A stretch of DNA of 64,000 nt from Thalassospira sp. HF15. Its GTDB lineage: Bacteria; Pseudomonadota; Alphaproteobacteria; Rhodospirillales; Thalassospiraceae. Made by a program: the position numbers and the translations under genes. Shown piece by piece: positions 17,875-27,526 of the stretch. The stretch's first letter is position 1. Every line of letters starts with the position of its first letter. The stretch is taken from the NCBI RefSeq assembly GCF_011806525.1, contig NZ_JAAVKI010000002.1:597445-661444 (forward strand), written 5' to 3'. The notes below the pieces were generated by a model, which ran no database searches, was not told the origin of the DNA, and worked only from the letters and a program-made list of their open reading frames with translations.

Positions 17875-18348
17875 TTACCGACCGGGCCGTTTGCGCAGAA
17901 CAGCATATTCGTCCTCGTCCAGATCAAGCGCGATCAGGTCGGGGCCATTGGTAAAGATGTGCCATTCCATATCGGTGTCATCGCATTCGATGGTCAGTTG
18001 ATCGACCATGCTGTTCCATTCGCAGCGTTCGCGATCATCATCGGCTTCCAGTCGGCCGGTGCCGTTGTCATACAGATGCATGACCAGCAACTGCTCATCT
18101 TCGTCAATCGAGTAGACGCCATACGTTTCATTTGCAAAACGGTAATTGATTTCCGCACCATCCAGCCGACGCCACCCCCGTGGAAGTGGTTCACCGGGCT
18201 CGTGTTCGGCAAAGTAATAAGCCAGTGTCTGCATGTGGCTGTCATTCATGGTGCGCATGTCCGAACCACATGCGCTCAGGGCCAACAGGCCGAGCATCGC
18301 CAGAACAGGTTTGAGTGCAGGGCGACACAGGATTTGGGTCTTGAACAT
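17875..18348 (-). CDS. predicted lipoprotein of unknown function
   Basis: 157 aa from ATG 18348; GGAG 9 bases upstream supports this over in-frame ATGs a few codons earlier. The signal sequence ends in the lipobox LSAC (about residues 24-27), so Cys27 should be lipidated and the protein anchored in the cell envelope. The mature part is small and acidic (EDEQLLVMHLYDNG, ECDDTDMEWHIFTNG), with Cys residues flanking a short segment (RCEWNSMVDQLTIEC) that could form a disulfide. I do not recognise the family. It stands alone between the convergent pheT and the histidine kinase. Confidence 0.75.
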   Translation of the reverse strand: MFKTQILCRPALKPVLAMLGLLALSACGSDMRTMNDSHMQTLAYYFAEHEPGEPLPRGWRRLDGAEINYRFANETYGVYSIDEDEQLLVMHLYDNGTGRLEADDDRERCEWNSMVDQLTIECDDTDMEWHIFTNGPDLIALDLDEDEYAVLRKRPGR

Positions 18349-18459
18349 TGAACGCTCCATAGCAGGCACAGGGCAGCTTTTACCTGTCTGCCCGTTTCAT
18401 GCTTAACACGAAGCAAGATACTTGCCAGCGCGACCCGGCAAGAACGTTACAGGGCTTGG

Positions 18460-20523
18460 CTAGCTTCTTGTCAGCTGGTCTGGATGATGAACCCGCAGGG
18501 TAAAGATGATGGTCGTTCCGGGGTCGCTGACCGGGCGGCTGGTATCAAGCCAGATGCGTCCGCCATGCTGCTCAACGATCTTGCGGCATAATGACAGACC
18601 AAGACCCGTTCCGGAAAACTCGTCCTTGTGCAGGCGCTGGAACAGGCGGAAAATTCGCTGTGCATGTTCCGGATGAATACCGATGCCATTGTCACGCACC
18701 GAAAAGCGCCAGTAATCAGGCATCACCGGGTCGCGTTCGACCGTGATGGATATATGCGGCGGAACCCCGGGGCGGCGATACTTGATGGCGTTGGATAACA
18801 GGTTCTGGAACAGCCGGGAAAGTGCAATCCGGTCACCTTTGACAACAGGAAGGTCGTCGTGGGTAATGGTGGCGTGTTCGCGGCCAATTACATCCTTGAG
18901 GTCAGCTTGCGCCTCGTTCAGGACCTGGTTGCAGTCAATCGGAGAGAAATCTTCGCTGGTGCCCGTCTTGGCATATTCAAGCAGATGACTGATCAGTTTG
19001 TGCATACGCTTGGCACCATCAACAGCGAAATCGATATATTCATCGGCTTCCTGATCAAGCGTGCCACTATAACGCTGCTTGAGAAGTTGCGTATAGCTGG
19101 CGACCATGCGCAGGGGTTGCTGCAGATCGTGGGATGCCACATAGGCAAACTGTTCAAGGTCTTCGTTGCTGCGTTTGAGCTGATCAAGCGCGTCACGCAG
19201 CTTGTTGGCATTTTCGACAAACTCGGTCACATCACGGGCGCTGCAAAAGACCATGTCTCCAAACGGGCCGACGCAATTCCACGCCAGCCAGCGGACGTGC
19301 CCCTTGCGATCAAGAACCCGCAGGATGGATTTGCCATCGCCCATCATTGTTGAGCCGCTTTTCTGACGCATGGCGGTCATCGCGGTCTGTTGATCATCGG
19401 GAATGAAAAGCTTGAAGAACGGTTTATTGACGATGTCATGCACCGGCAATCCCATCAGGTCTTCAAGTGTGGGGCTGAAACCGCGCAGTATACCCTCCAG
19501 ATCAACGGCAATTGCCGGTTCGGGTGTATGACGCAAATAGGTTTCAAACGGATGGCTCAACTCCTGATGTGCGGCTGTTTCGAGCAGCAATACTGAAACG
19601 AATTCCCGATCATCCTCGGTAAATCGATGTGCCATCAGGTAAAAACGCTGCATCTGGTTTTTGGCCGTTCGAATGTCGACCATCGTTCCAACCCGCGCAT
19701 CCGGCCAGACATTGTCGATCAAAGGTCCACGCAGTTTGGTGCGCGATGCCGGTGACAAACGATCCAGCAGATCAGTCATGGTCGGGCCGATCTTATCTGC
19801 TGTCGGACCAAGGATTTCCGGCCAGTTCAGTTGTGTCGCCAACTTGCCATCAGGGGTATCTACCGGCCAGCTCAAAACAGCACAGCCGCATTCTGACAGG
19901 GTGTTTTCCGTATCGCTGAAATGCTCGGTCAGGTGGGCTGCGCGCATGTGCTGACGTTTAAGACGTTGCCACAACCAGATAGCCAAGCCGCACAGAATGG
20001 CCATGGCCATGACAAACATCAGTGCGTGTAAAATGAACGCTTCGCGCCAGTTCTGCAAAAGCGTGCTACGCGGTGTGTAAGTCACAACGATACGGTTGAT
20101 TTCGGTAAGCTTGCTATAGGCTAGGACGATGACCTCGCTGCTATGTACGCAAAGAAGCGAATCACGGTCTGTCTGCTGGTTGCTGATATACTCGCCCAGA
20201 TCGCCGATCAAATGGGGCGGGATGAAGCCCTTGACCTGATTAAGGTCATTATCAAGCAAGCCAACAGTGATGCCGGAATCGTTCGGAACGATCTTTTGCA
20301 AATCGACATCGTTATGGAGCAACAGCATCGAGCCCAATCGAGAAGCCGTAGCTTCGAGTTGCCTGCTGGCATTTTCGACAGCGCCGTCATAGAGCGTTTT
20401 TTGAATGAAGAAGAAAGAAAAAAGCAGGACGAAAACGCCTGTCAGCGTCAACGCCGCAAGCCGTTTGCGCAGCTTGACAAGGCTGCGCCGCGACAGGGAT
20501 GGCTCGATTGACGTTATGAACAT
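18460..20523 (-). CDS. membrane-bound PAS sensor histidine kinase
   Basis: 687 aa from ATG 20523. One transmembrane helix near residues 23-43 and a second near 165-190 enclose a periplasmic sensor of about 120 aa with no domain I can name. A divergent cytoplasmic region follows. A PAS domain (about 335-450, TPEPAIAVDLEGILRGFSP) precedes HisKA with the phospho-acceptor His in YVASHDLQQPLRMVASY. The ATPase domain shows NLLSNAIKY (N box), DNGIGIHPEH (G1), and GTGLGLSLCRKI (G2). I see no HAMP domain. The closest resemblance is to phytochrome-type soluble kinases in the HisKA region. No response regulator is adjacent, so its partner is unknown. Confidence 0.92.
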   Translation of the reverse strand: MFITSIEPSLSRRSLVKLRKRLAALTLTGVFVLLFSFFFIQKTLYDGAVENASRQLEATASRLGSMLLLHNDVDLQKIVPNDSGITVGLLDNDLNQVKGFIPPHLIGDLGEYISNQQTDRDSLLCVHSSEVIVLAYSKLTEINRIVVTYTPRSTLLQNWREAFILHALMFVMAMAILCGLAIWLWQRLKRQHMRAAHLTEHFSDTENTLSECGCAVLSWPVDTPDGKLATQLNWPEILGPTADKIGPTMTDLLDRLSPASRTKLRGPLIDNVWPDARVGTMVDIRTAKNQMQRFYLMAHRFTEDDREFVSVLLLETAAHQELSHPFETYLRHTPEPAIAVDLEGILRGFSPTLEDLMGLPVHDIVNKPFFKLFIPDDQQTAMTAMRQKSGSTMMGDGKSILRVLDRKGHVRWLAWNCVGPFGDMVFCSARDVTEFVENANKLRDALDQLKRSNEDLEQFAYVASHDLQQPLRMVASYTQLLKQRYSGTLDQEADEYIDFAVDGAKRMHKLISHLLEYAKTGTSEDFSPIDCNQVLNEAQADLKDVIGREHATITHDDLPVVKGDRIALSRLFQNLLSNAIKYRRPGVPPHISITVERDPVMPDYWRFSVRDNGIGIHPEHAQRIFRLFQRLHKDEFSGTGLGLSLCRKIVEQHGGRIWLDTSRPVSDPGTTIIFTLRVHHPDQLTRS

Positions 20524-21069
20524 GTTTTTGGCGTGATCCTGCCACACAAGATTATGATTTTCTCAACTATCAAATCTAAGTCTTTTTGAGATGGTTGAAA
20601 AGGATACAAACAAATGAATTCATGTGTTTGACCATAGCTTCGCGATCCATCGCACATTATCTGACGGCGCGAAAACCCGCCTGATGATGACATCTTGCCG
20701 CCGGTCAAATTCCGCGTCCCGGGGTACCTGCAAATGCCGCATGGCTTGAACATAACACAACGCTTCTAATTCGGCGCAAAAACCCCTATAAACCCGCTGG
20801 TGATTGATCCGGGAAATGACAAAACCGATTTCCCGAAGGATGCAATGATCGCGCAAAACGTGTTGTCTGATTGTCCCTGTTCGCATCAATGATGCGATCT
20901 GACCTGACGTCGCTGCCGAAAAACGGCTGGCAGACGTGGCAGGGTACAATGCAAAGACTTTCGATTTGTGCGTTTTTGATTAGCCGGATAAAGGGTGATC
21001 ACACCGTTTCGAAACAAATGTGCCACGCGGCGAAATGCCAGCCAATTTTAGTGCCAGAAGCAGCCAAAA
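20524..21069. other. long intergenic region between kinase and lepA
   Basis: 546 bases between two divergent genes. It should carry promoters for both. I see no RNA gene, repeat or terminator. A leftward frame of about 109 codons (20620-20949, TTG start) is open but has no ribosome binding site or recognisable family, so I do not call it a gene. A short rightward frame reaching to lepA is equally unsupported. Confidence 0.5.
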
Positions 21070-22875
21070 ATGACTGACCTTAAGAACATTCGTAACTTTT
21101 CGATTATCGCCCATATCGACCACGGTAAATCGACCCTTGCCGACCGTCTGATTCATTTGACTGGTGGGCTGACGGACCGCGAGATGGCCGAACAGGTTCT
21201 CGACTCGATGGATATCGAACGTGAACGTGGCATCACCATCAAATCCCAGGCTGTGCGTTTGAAATACACCGCCAAGGATGGGCAGGAATATACGCTCAAT
21301 CTGATGGATACGCCGGGTCACGTTGACTTTGCCTATGAAGTGTCACGCTCGCTGGCCGCCTGCGAAGGATCGCTTCTGGTGGTCGATGCCGCCCAGGGTG
21401 TTGAGGCACAAACCCTTGCCAACGTTTATCAGGCGATTGAAAACGATCATGAAATCGTTCCGGTCCTGAACAAGGTCGATCTGCCAGCCGCCGAACCTGA
21501 TCGGGTCAAGGAACAGATCGAGGAAGTCATTGGCATTGATGCTTCTGACGCGGTGATGATTTCCGCCAAAACCGGTCTTGGTGTCCCTGATGTTCTTGAG
21601 GCACTTGTCCATCGTCTGCCGGCACCAACCGGGGATGCGGATGCGCCGCTTGAAGTCCTTCTGGTTGATAGCTGGTATGATGCCTATCTTGGCGTGATGA
21701 TTCTTGTGCGCGTGAAGGAAGGCACCCTTAAAAAGGGTCAGAAAATTCGCTTCATGAATGCCAAGGTCACCCACACAGTTGATCGCGTCGGTGTGTTTAC
21801 GCCAAAACCGCTTGCGCTTGACGAACTGGGCCCGGGTGAAGTCGGGTTTATCAACTGCGGTATGAAAACCGTTGCCGAATGCGAAGTCGGTGACACGATT
21901 ACCGAGGAAAAACGTCCCTGTGCCAAACCGCTGGCTGGCTTCAAGCCGTCCATCCCGGTGGTGTTCTGTGGCATTTTCCCGGTCGATACCAGTGAATATG
22001 AAGTTCTGCGTGATGCGCTGGAAAAGCTGCATCTCAACGACGCATCGTTCCAGTTCGAACCGGAAAACTCTACTGCCCTTGGTCTTGGCTTCCGCTGTGG
22101 CTTCCTCGGCCTGCTGCATCTTGAGATCATTCAGGAACGTCTGGAACGCGAGTTCGAGCTTGAACTGATCACAACCGCCCCCTCGGTGTCCTACAAGATC
22201 ACCATGAGCAAGGGCGAAGAAATCATGCTGCACAACCCGGCTGATTTCCCCGATGTCACCAAGATCAAGGCGATTGAAGAGCCGTGGATCAAGGCATCAA
22301 TCATGGTGCCGGATGAATATCTTGGTGGGATCCTGACCCTTTGCACCGAACGCCGTGGTGTTCAGCAGGACCTGACCTATGTCGGGAACCGGGCGATGGC
22401 GGTTTACAAACTTCCGCTCAACGAAGTGGTGTTTGATTTCTATGATCGTCTGAAATCAATCTCGCGCGGATATGCCAGCTTCGACTACGAGATCGCGGGC
22501 TATGACGAAAGTGATCTGGTCAAGGTGTCCATCCTTGTCAACGAAGAGCCCGTTGATGCATTGGCCCTGATGGTCCATCGTTCGGCGGCGGAACATCGTG
22601 GTCGTGAAATCTGTAAGCGTCTGAAAGACCTGATCCCGCGCCAGATGTTCCGCATCGCCATTCAGGCTGCCATCGGTGGCAAGGTGATTGCCCGTGAAAC
22701 CGTCTCGGCCCTCCGCAAAGACGTGACGGCCAAATGTTACGGCGGTGACGTTTCGCGTAAACGTAAGCTGCTTGAAAAACAGAAAGCCGGTAAGAAAAAG
22801 ATGCGACAGTTCGGCAAGGTCGAAATTCCGCAGTCGGCCTTTATCAACGCGCTTAAAATGGGCGACGACAAGTAA
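21070..22875 (+). CDS. lepA: elongation factor 4 (LepA)
   Basis: 601 aa, full length. It is a ribosome-associated translational GTPase involved in 30S assembly and in translation under stress. The GTPase motifs are [15 protein letters not shown] (P-loop, about residues 12-26), RGITIKSQ (switch I), DTPGHVDF (about 79-86) and NKVDLPAA (about 133-140). The LepA-specific C-terminal domain is clear: [27 protein letters not shown] near the end. The gene is monocistronic: it is preceded by the long intergenic region and followed by an intrinsic terminator. Confidence 0.98.
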   Translation: MTDLKNIRNFSIIAHIDHGKSTLADRLIHLTGGLTDREMAEQVLDSMDIERERGITIKSQAVRLKYTAKDGQEYTLNLMDTPGHVDFAYEVSRSLAACEGSLLVVDAAQGVEAQTLANVYQAIENDHEIVPVLNKVDLPAAEPDRVKEQIEEVIGIDASDAVMISAKTGLGVPDVLEALVHRLPAPTGDADAPLEVLLVDSWYDAYLGVMILVRVKEGTLKKGQKIRFMNAKVTHTVDRVGVFTPKPLALDELGPGEVGFINCGMKTVAECEVGDTITEEKRPCAKPLAGFKPSIPVVFCGIFPVDTSEYEVLRDALEKLHLNDASFQFEPENSTALGLGFRCGFLGLLHLEIIQERLEREFELELITTAPSVSYKITMSKGEEIMLHNPADFPDVTKIKAIEEPWIKASIMVPDEYLGGILTLCTERRGVQQDLTYVGNRAMAVYKLPLNEVVFDFYDRLKSISRGYASFDYEIAGYDESDLVKVSILVNEEPVDALALMVHRSAAEHRGREICKRLKDLIPRQMFRIAIQAAIGGKVIARETVSALRKDVTAKCYGGDVSRKRKLLEKQKAGKKKMRQFGKVEIPQSAFINALKMGDDK

Positions 22876-22897
22876 GCCGAAATTACGATATCGAAAC

Positions 22898-22932
22898 AAA
22901 GGCTGTATCCGATTGTGGGTGCAGCCTTTTTT
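22898..22932 (+). terminator. intrinsic terminator after lepA
   Basis: AAAGGCTGTATCC pairs with GGGTGCAGCCTTT (one internal mismatch) around GATTGT, followed by a T-run. It ends 23 bases after the lepA stop. Confidence 0.9.
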
Positions 22933-23006
22933 CTTTGCTGCTTTCAGTGGCCTGCCTGCTGCGTTAAGGATGGTCGAAGACCAACCCATTTTATAGGAGC
23001 CGTGCG

Positions 23007-23465
23007 ATGGATTTGGACCAGCTTGCCAAACAGGAAGACATTCTGGTGTTTGACCGCTTTGATGAAGACACCGTCTGGTCAATCGGCTCCAAACTGGTGG
23101 GCATCGCGCAGGCCCAAAATGCCCCGGTTGTCATCAATATCCGCACCCCGGATCGCACCTTGTTTCACGCATCCCTGGCCGGTGCCAAACCGGCCAACGA
23201 TGTCTGGGCACGGCGCAAAAGCAATCTTGTTCTACGTGAACATCAAAGCTCGATGCGTTTTGGCGCGGAACTAAAAGCCGGGGGCAAAACCTTGGCGGAT
23301 CACGGAATTGATTTTGCCGACTATGCCGATCACGGCGGCAGCTTCCCGATCCGCGTTTCGGGTGTCGGCGTGATCGGGGCGATTACAGTGTCGGGTCTGG
23401 CGTCGCACGAGGATCACGGCATGATCGTTGGGGTGCTGGCCGAACATCTTGGTGTCTCGATCTGA
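23007..23465 (+). CDS. UPF0303 / haem-degrading-domain family protein
   Basis: 152 aa from ATG 23007, preceded by TATAGGAGCC. The sequence VFDRFDEDTVWSIGSKLVGIAQAQNAPVVINI and the Cterminal half FPIRVSGVGVIGAITVSGLASHEDHGMIV are typical of the UPF0303 family in the HbpS/GlcG-like 'haem-degrading domain' superfamily. Proteins of this fold bind haem or small ligands; a specific function is not established for this branch. LASHEDHGMIV is the conserved C-terminal block. The gene appears to be a single transcription unit, convergent with the GFA-family gene at 23472. Confidence 0.88.
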   Translation: MDLDQLAKQEDILVFDRFDEDTVWSIGSKLVGIAQAQNAPVVINIRTPDRTLFHASLAGAKPANDVWARRKSNLVLREHQSSMRFGAELKAGGKTLADHGIDFADYADHGGSFPIRVSGVGVIGAITVSGLASHEDHGMIVGVLAEHLGVSI

Positions 23466-23471
23466 GACACG

Positions 23472-23870
23472 TCAGTCGAAATGCTCGATATCCGGATCAA
23501 TGCCTTCAAAGCTGGGCAGCGCGGTGCTCATCCACAGATGCTTTTGGGCCCTGAAAGGGCTTGGATCATCAAAGGTGCCGAGGCGGAAATCAATGAAACC
23601 GTCATCATCGCCCTTGCGCCAGGTGACACTTGATCCGCATTTCGGGCAAAATCCGCGATATTTGCCGGGCGAACTTTCATAGTCCGTCGGTTTGCCATTC
23701 CATATGACGGCATTGGTCGGGAACGTGACAAAAGTCGAGACGCCCGAACCACTATCCTTGCGACACATGCCACAATGGCAGTGATTGCCGCCAATCGGGT
23801 CCCCGGATGCAACAAAGCGCACCGCGCCACAAAGACAGCCCCCTCGATGTTCGGGATGTTTTGTGGTCAT
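23472..23870 (-). CDS. GFA family (glutathione-dependent formaldehyde-activating-like) protein
   Basis: 132 aa, a single GFA/CENP-V domain. Zinc ligands are visible as HRGGCLCGAVRFVASG (Cys near residues 12 and 14), NHCHCGMCRKDSGS (Cys around 32-37) and FCPKCGSSVTWR (Cys about 94-97). The founding member was thought to speed glutathione-formaldehyde adduct formation, but most family members are of unknown function. It ends six bases from the stop of the UPF0303 gene on the other strand. It probably shares a transcript with the upstream flavoprotein gene only if read-through occurs, because that gene is downstream on the minus strand. Confidence 0.92.
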   Translation of the reverse strand: MTTKHPEHRGGCLCGAVRFVASGDPIGGNHCHCGMCRKDSGSGVSTFVTFPTNAVIWNGKPTDYESSPGKYRGFCPKCGSSVTWRKGDDDGFIDFRLGTFDDPSPFRAQKHLWMSTALPSFEGIDPDIEHFD

Positions 23871-23906
23871 GGTGCGCTTCCTTGAAAACTTTGACCAAAT
23901 GTCGGG

Positions 23907-24935
23907 TTATTCGTTGGGAACGCCCGTGGTGGTCGAATATTCGAAATGGAATTCCTTGTCCGGGAACATATAGGACCGTGCGGCGTGAATGGCGCTGGCC
24001 CCTTCGGCAAAGCCAGACAGGATCAGTTTAAGCTTGTGCTCATAGGTCGCGATGTCGCCGATGGCAAAGATGCCCGGGACCGATGTTTCCATGGTCGATT
24101 GGGTGACGCCAATGTGGTTCTTGTCGAGGTTAAGACCCCAGTCGGCAATCGGACCGAGTTCCATGGCAAGGCCAAAGAACGGCAGAAGGTGATCGGCTTC
24201 AAGTTCGCGTTCTTCGCCTTTAAGCGTCGCGACAACCACATGCGACAGGATGCCGTTTTCACCCTTAAGGCCTTTAAGCTGATAGGGGATGACCATCTCG
24301 ATCTTGCCCGCTTCGGCCAGTGCCTGCAGCTTGGCACTGCTGTCTGGGGCTGCACGGAATTTCGGGCGACGGTGCACGACCATGACCTTTGCGGCCAGAT
24401 CATGCAGGGACAATGCCCAGTCGACAGCCGAGTCACCGCCACCGGCAATCACGACTTTCTTGCCAGCGAAATCAGCCCGGCGTTTGACGTAATACTGAAC
24501 GCCACCCGATCCTTCATAATCTTCAAGGCCATCCATCGGCGGCTTGTTCGGGCCAAAGGCACCACAACCGGCCGCAATCACAACCGCACCGGCATCAATC
24601 ACCGTACCCGCCGTGGTTTCCAGCGTGAAACGGCCATCATCGCGTTTTTCAAGCTTGGTGACCTGCTGACCCAGATGATAGGTCGGGTCGAACGGGTCGG
24701 CCTGTTTGGCCAGCTGATGAATAAGGTCCTGACCGGCAATCTGCGGATGGGCTGGAATGTCAAAGATCGGCTTTTCCGGATACAGCGCGCTGCATTGGCC
24801 GCCAACCATATCAAGCGCGTCAATCACATGGGATTTAAGCCCCAGCATACCGGCTTCGAAAACCGCAAAAAGCCCGACCGGGCCTGCGCCAATAATGGCA
24901 ATATCTGTGCTATGCGATGCGTCTGACATACTCAT
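23907..24935 (-). CDS. ferredoxin--NADP reductase, thioredoxin-reductase-like type
   Basis: 342 aa from ATG 24935 (MSMSDASHSTDIAIIGAGP); ATG 24929 is equally plausible, and longer in-frame starts back to 25154 lack family similarity. The FAD-binding motif is IIGAGPVGLFAVFEAG (about residues 12-27) and the NADPH site is VVIAGGGDSAVDWAL (about 156-170). The C-terminal FAIGDIATYEHKLKLILSGFAEGASAIHAARS matches FNR2-type ferredoxin reductases. The CxxC of true thioredoxin reductases is absent, which supports FNR. It passes electrons between NADPH and ferredoxin or flavodoxin in the cytoplasm. It transcribes towards the GFA gene, 36 bases away. Confidence 0.92.
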   Translation of the reverse strand: MSMSDASHSTDIAIIGAGPVGLFAVFEAGMLGLKSHVIDALDMVGGQCSALYPEKPIFDIPAHPQIAGQDLIHQLAKQADPFDPTYHLGQQVTKLEKRDDGRFTLETTAGTVIDAGAVVIAAGCGAFGPNKPPMDGLEDYEGSGGVQYYVKRRADFAGKKVVIAGGGDSAVDWALSLHDLAAKVMVVHRRPKFRAAPDSSAKLQALAEAGKIEMVIPYQLKGLKGENGILSHVVVATLKGEERELEADHLLPFFGLAMELGPIADWGLNLDKNHIGVTQSTMETSVPGIFAIGDIATYEHKLKLILSGFAEGASAIHAARSYMFPDKEFHFEYSTTTGVPNE

Positions 24936-25170
24936 TCCATCCAAATAAAATCGAATTTGGGTAGGGTACTGACCCCAAGCCCGGCGGTGTGCGGGATTTC
25001 TTAACGAGCCAGATAGCATCTGGGGCACGATATCGCAATGTAAACTGGCCTTTTTCCGGGGGCGCGCCGTGATTTGCCGCACAAGCATCGACCGTTTTCG
25101 CAAAATCATTGCGAAAGGCTGCATCAACCCCCTAAAACAGAATGCAAGAGCCATTCAAAAGACGGACATC

Positions 25171-25647
25171 ATGACCAGGACAGTCACTGTCAGCGATCAG
25201 AACGGGACCGAAGCCCTTGCCGCAAAGCTTGCCACAATTGCCAAGGCAGGTGACGTGATTTTGATGCACGGAACACTCGGCATGGGCAAAAGTGCGTTTT
25301 GCCGCGCCTTCATCCGGGCGGTGGCCGAGAACCCGCACGAAGAAGTGCCAAGTCCGACCTTCACGCTGGTGCAGATTTATGAACTTGATCGCGTGCCGGT
25401 CTGGCATTTTGATCTGTATCGATTGTCCGATCCCGAAGAAGTTCACGAGCTTGATATAGAGGATGCCTTTTCAGATGCGGTCAGCCTGATCGAATGGCCG
25501 GACAGGCTGGAATATCTCACCCCGGAAAACCGGCTTGATATTCATATCGAACCCGGATCAACCCCTGATGGTCGTGTGTTTACCCTGGAACCGCATGGTG
25601 ATGACTGGATGGCCCGGATCAATGATCTGGTGGTGAACCCGTCATGA
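25171..25647 (+). CDS. tsaE: tRNA threonylcarbamoyladenosine biosynthesis ATPase TsaE
   Basis: 158 aa from ATG 25171; an in-frame upstream start at 25069 adds no family sequence. It is a small P-loop ATPase that helps TsaD-TsaB regenerate during t6A37 synthesis. The Walker A motif is GTLGMGKSAFCRAFI (about residues 33-47), then PSPTFTLVQIYE and the Walker-B-like WHFDLYRLSDPEEVHELDIEDAF, and LIEWPDRLEYL. All are diagnostic. It is first in a long run of overlapping genes: tsaE-amgK-murU-addB-addA. Its stop overlaps the amgK start. Confidence 0.95.
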   Translation: MTRTVTVSDQNGTEALAAKLATIAKAGDVILMHGTLGMGKSAFCRAFIRAVAENPHEEVPSPTFTLVQIYELDRVPVWHFDLYRLSDPEEVHELDIEDAFSDAVSLIEWPDRLEYLTPENRLDIHIEPGSTPDGRVFTLEPHGDDWMARINDLVVNPS

Positions 25648-26768
25648 AACGCGCAAGCCCCGATCAGGAACGTCGCAACGCCGAACGCCAGGATTTTCTG
25701 GTCACCTGCGGCTGGCAGAGCGCACAGGTCATGCCGTTGGTCGATGATGCCTCGGCCCGGCAGTATTTCCGCCTTGAACGCCGTCATGACACGGCCCTAC
25801 TGATGGATTTTCCGCCCACTGCCATCCATGTCGATCCGCATGGCATTCATGATAATCCCGAACGCCCGGCCTCGGTCAGCCCGGTGTTGCAAACCACAAG
25901 CCTGTTCAAGCAGGCCGGTTGGCGGGTGCCGGAAATCTATGAGGCTGACGAAAAGCGTGGGCTGGTCCTGATCGAGGATTTTGGTGACATCACCTTTACC
26001 GAGGCGCTCCAAGGCAGTGCGATGTTTGACGGCATGACGCAAGATGCCCTCTATCTGCGGGCTGTCGAACAACTGATTAGCTTGCATCGCTTTTGCGATG
26101 GCGGCGGAATGAGGGATTGCGGTCTGGTGCGTTATGGCCCGGAAAACCTGCGTCGGATGCTGGCAAGCTTCAAGAACGATTATCTGCCACTCATCATCAC
26201 AGATAGCGTCAAGCGGGACGCGGCAAGCACCACCTTTGATCAACTTCTTGAAACCGTTTTACCGTTGTGTTGGCAGGTGGGCGAGGTGATCATTCATCGC
26301 GATTATCATGTCGATAACCTCATGCTGGTCGAAAATGGCGAGGGCGGTGATGATTGCGGTATCATTGATTTTCAGGACGCAGCCATTGCGCCAAGGCCCT
26401 ATGATCTGGCATCGCTCCTGCGTGATGTCCGCCATGATATCGGGCCGGACCTTGAAGCGCGGATGAAGGAATTTTACCTTGCCGCGTTCCCCGATATTGA
26501 TCGCTCAGATTTCGAAACGGCCTATGTCGCAATTTCGATGGTGCGCAATTTCCGCATTCTTGGCCGGTTTGGCTGGCTTGCCATCAAGGCCGGAAAGACA
26601 CGCTATTTCGATTTTATCCCGCGCTGCTGGGACATGATCCTGCGCGGAGCCGCGGAAAACCTACCGGCGCTTCAGGATTGGGTGGATGCCCACATTCCAC
26701 CAGAAGCACGCACCGCCCCGCAACTCGCCAAAACCAACCACGCATCCGGCACAGAGGCACAATCATGA
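25644..26768 (+). CDS. amgK: aminoglycoside-phosphotransferase-fold sugar kinase, AmgK-like
   Basis: 374 aa. The kinase core is visible as LIEDFGDITFTEAL (about residues 108-121), the catalytic loop VIIHRDYHVDNLMLV (about 213-227), and DFQDAAIAPRPYDLASLL (about 240-257). AmgK phosphorylates the anomeric carbon of N-acetylmuramic acid and GlcNAc in the peptidoglycan recycling route found in Pseudomonas and many Proteobacteria. The assignment over a generic APH protein rests on the next gene encoding a MurU-like uridylyltransferase. Its start overlaps tsaE's stop (ATGA) and its stop overlaps murU's start. Confidence 0.88.
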   Translation: MKRASPDQERRNAERQDFLVTCGWQSAQVMPLVDDASARQYFRLERRHDTALLMDFPPTAIHVDPHGIHDNPERPASVSPVLQTTSLFKQAGWRVPEIYEADEKRGLVLIEDFGDITFTEALQGSAMFDGMTQDALYLRAVEQLISLHRFCDGGGMRDCGLVRYGPENLRRMLASFKNDYLPLIITDSVKRDAASTTFDQLLETVLPLCWQVGEVIIHRDYHVDNLMLVENGEGGDDCGIIDFQDAAIAPRPYDLASLLRDVRHDIGPDLEARMKEFYLAAFPDIDRSDFETAYVAISMVRNFRILGRFGWLAIKAGKTRYFDFIPRCWDMILRGAAENLPALQDWVDAHIPPEARTAPQLAKTNHASGTEAQS

Positions 26769-27526
26769 GCGCACCGGAAACAAAGGCACAGGCCATGGTT
26801 CTGGCTGCGGGCCTTGGCAAGCGTATGCGCCCGATCACCGATACGATGCCAAAGCCGCTGATATCGGTCGCGGGCAAGCCGATGCTTGATCATGTGCTTG
26901 ATAAGCTGGCAGGAGCCGGTGTCACGCAGGCGGTGGTCAATTCGCATTATCTGGGTCAGCAAATCATTGATCACGTTGCGACGCGAACCGCACCCGCCAT
27001 TGTCACCTCGCCCGAGGAGGACCTGCTTGAAACCGGGGGCGGGGTGAAAAATGCGCTGCCCAAACTGGGTGACGATGCCATCCTGATCGCCAATGCCGAT
27101 GTTTTCTGGACCGAAGGCCATGAACCGTTATTTGATCGTCTGATCAATGCCTTTGACCCGGATCACATGGATGCGTTGCTCGCTCTGTATCCGGTGGCGG
27201 ACGGTTATGGTTATGACGGGGCTGGTGATTTCTTCTGGCAGGTGGATGGTCGGTTGAAACGGCGCGGTGATGCGGCTTCGGCGCCTTATTTCTTTACCGG
27301 CGTGCAGGTCTTGGCACCGCATCTGTTTGAAGGCACGCCAGATGGGGCTTGGTCGCTGAATGTCGTTTATGACAAGGCGCTTGCGGCTGGTCGGTGTTAT
27401 GGTTTGATCCATGATGGTGGATATTTCCATATCGGCACGCCAGAGGCGCTTAAAGAGTCTGAACCGGTTATCGCCAAGGCGCTTGAGGTTGAACGTGCCA
27501 AGAAAGCCGCATCCGGGGGAGTTTGA
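26765..27526 (+). CDS. murU: nucleotidyltransferase, MurU-like
   Basis: 253 aa from ATG 26765, which overlaps the amgK stop. It starts AMVLAAGLGKRMRPITDTMPKPLISVAGKPMLDHV, the nucleotidyltransferase signature with the Gly-rich nucleotide loop and PKP. DAILIANADVFW (about residues 104-115) carries the metal-binding Asp. MurU makes UDP-MurNAc from UTP and MurNAc-1-phosphate, completing the AmgK-MurU recycling shortcut that bypasses de novo (fosfomycin-sensitive) UDP-MurNAc synthesis. AmgK and MurU adjacent in one operon is the main support for the substrate. Confidence 0.9.
   Translation: MSAPETKAQAMVLAAGLGKRMRPITDTMPKPLISVAGKPMLDHVLDKLAGAGVTQAVVNSHYLGQQIIDHVATRTAPAIVTSPEEDLLETGGGVKNALPKLGDDAILIANADVFWTEGHEPLFDRLINAFDPDHMDALLALYPVADGYGYDGAGDFFWQVDGRLKRRGDAASAPYFFTGVQVLAPHLFEGTPDGAWSLNVVYDKALAAGRCYGLIHDGGYFHIGTPEALKESEPVIAKALEVERAKKAASGGV

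Noticed and set aside
20620..20949. 109-codon leftward frame between the kinase and lepA
   Set aside because: It needs a TTG start, has no ribosome binding site and no similarity I can recognise; recorded as an intergenic note instead.
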